From an uncultured Marvinbryantia sp. (GTDB lineage Bacteria; Bacillota; Clostridia; Lachnospirales; Lachnospiraceae): a stretch of DNA of 23,994 nt. How positions within the stretch are numbered: the stretch's first letter is position 1; every line of letters begins with the position of its first letter. The translations under genes were made by a program, and so were the position numbers. Location: positions 1 to 23,994 of the forward strand of contig CALDMO010000039.1 of assembly GCA_937915375.1 (NCBI GenBank). The letters are read 5' to 3'. The notes beneath the pieces are model-generated. The model was not told the DNA's origin and did no database searches. It worked only from the letters and a program-made list of their open reading frames with translations. Of the stretch, positions 23,964 through 23,994 are shown one piece after another.

Positions 23964-23994
23964 CACTTCACCTTAAAAGTAATGTCAAGGATAA

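Overview
The window looks like chromosomal DNA from a gut-type Clostridia bacterium, most likely a Lachnospiraceae member. The signs are moderate GC coding DNA, strong AGGAGG-type ribosome binding sites, many 4-bp ATGA gene overlaps, a T-box in front of metG, a TPP riboswitch, and a secreted protein with a Ser/Glu/Thr/Ala-rich spacer. The assignment rests on protein style and gene content, not on any search.

Layout: (1) 1-800 is a decayed mosaic: a broken DUF3737 fragment on the minus strand butts against an N-terminally truncated LysR-type regulator on the plus strand. (2) 939-5399 (+) is a four-gene carbohydrate/glycerophosphate-type ABC importer (ATPase, two permeases, and a lipoprotein binding protein with an extra C-terminal membrane helix). 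It is followed by a secreted acidic protein with its own promoter (5480-6319) and a bidirectional terminator. (3) 6388-9057 (-) is tatD-rsmA-alpha/beta hydrolase. (4) 9240-12673 (+) is a MerR regulator with two C-terminal membrane helices, a YbjQ-family protein and a two-gene ABC exporter, behind a MerR-type 19-bp-spacer promoter. (5) 12679-16519 (-) holds a PPK2-type polyphosphate kinase and a compact pabA-pabB-pabC set for p-aminobenzoate. (6) 16520-17523 has no protein gene. It is very AT-rich and contains a near-consensus promoter, a run of about 600 nt full of local inverted repeats, and an 18-bp closing hairpin. I read this as a candidate large structured non-coding RNA, and it is the most unusual item in the window. 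(7) 17524-20014 (-) is metG with a methionine-type T-box leader. (8) 20058-23245 (+) is a TPP-riboswitch-controlled thiamine salvage operon, thiM-thiE-HAD phosphatase-thiD. (9) 23262-23963 (+) is a GNAT acetyltransferase behind a second MerR-type promoter.

How the genes work together: the thi operon rebuilds thiamine phosphate from salvaged thiazole and pyrimidine, and its HAD member may dephosphorylate the product. pabABC makes p-aminobenzoate from chorismate for folate. The MerR/YbjQ/ABC block looks like a self-regulated membrane-stress or drug/peptide export module. metG, tatD and rsmA are often neighbours in Firmicutes; here metG lies about 8.5 kb from tatD-rsmA with other genes between, and the usual rnmV between tatD and rsmA is absent.
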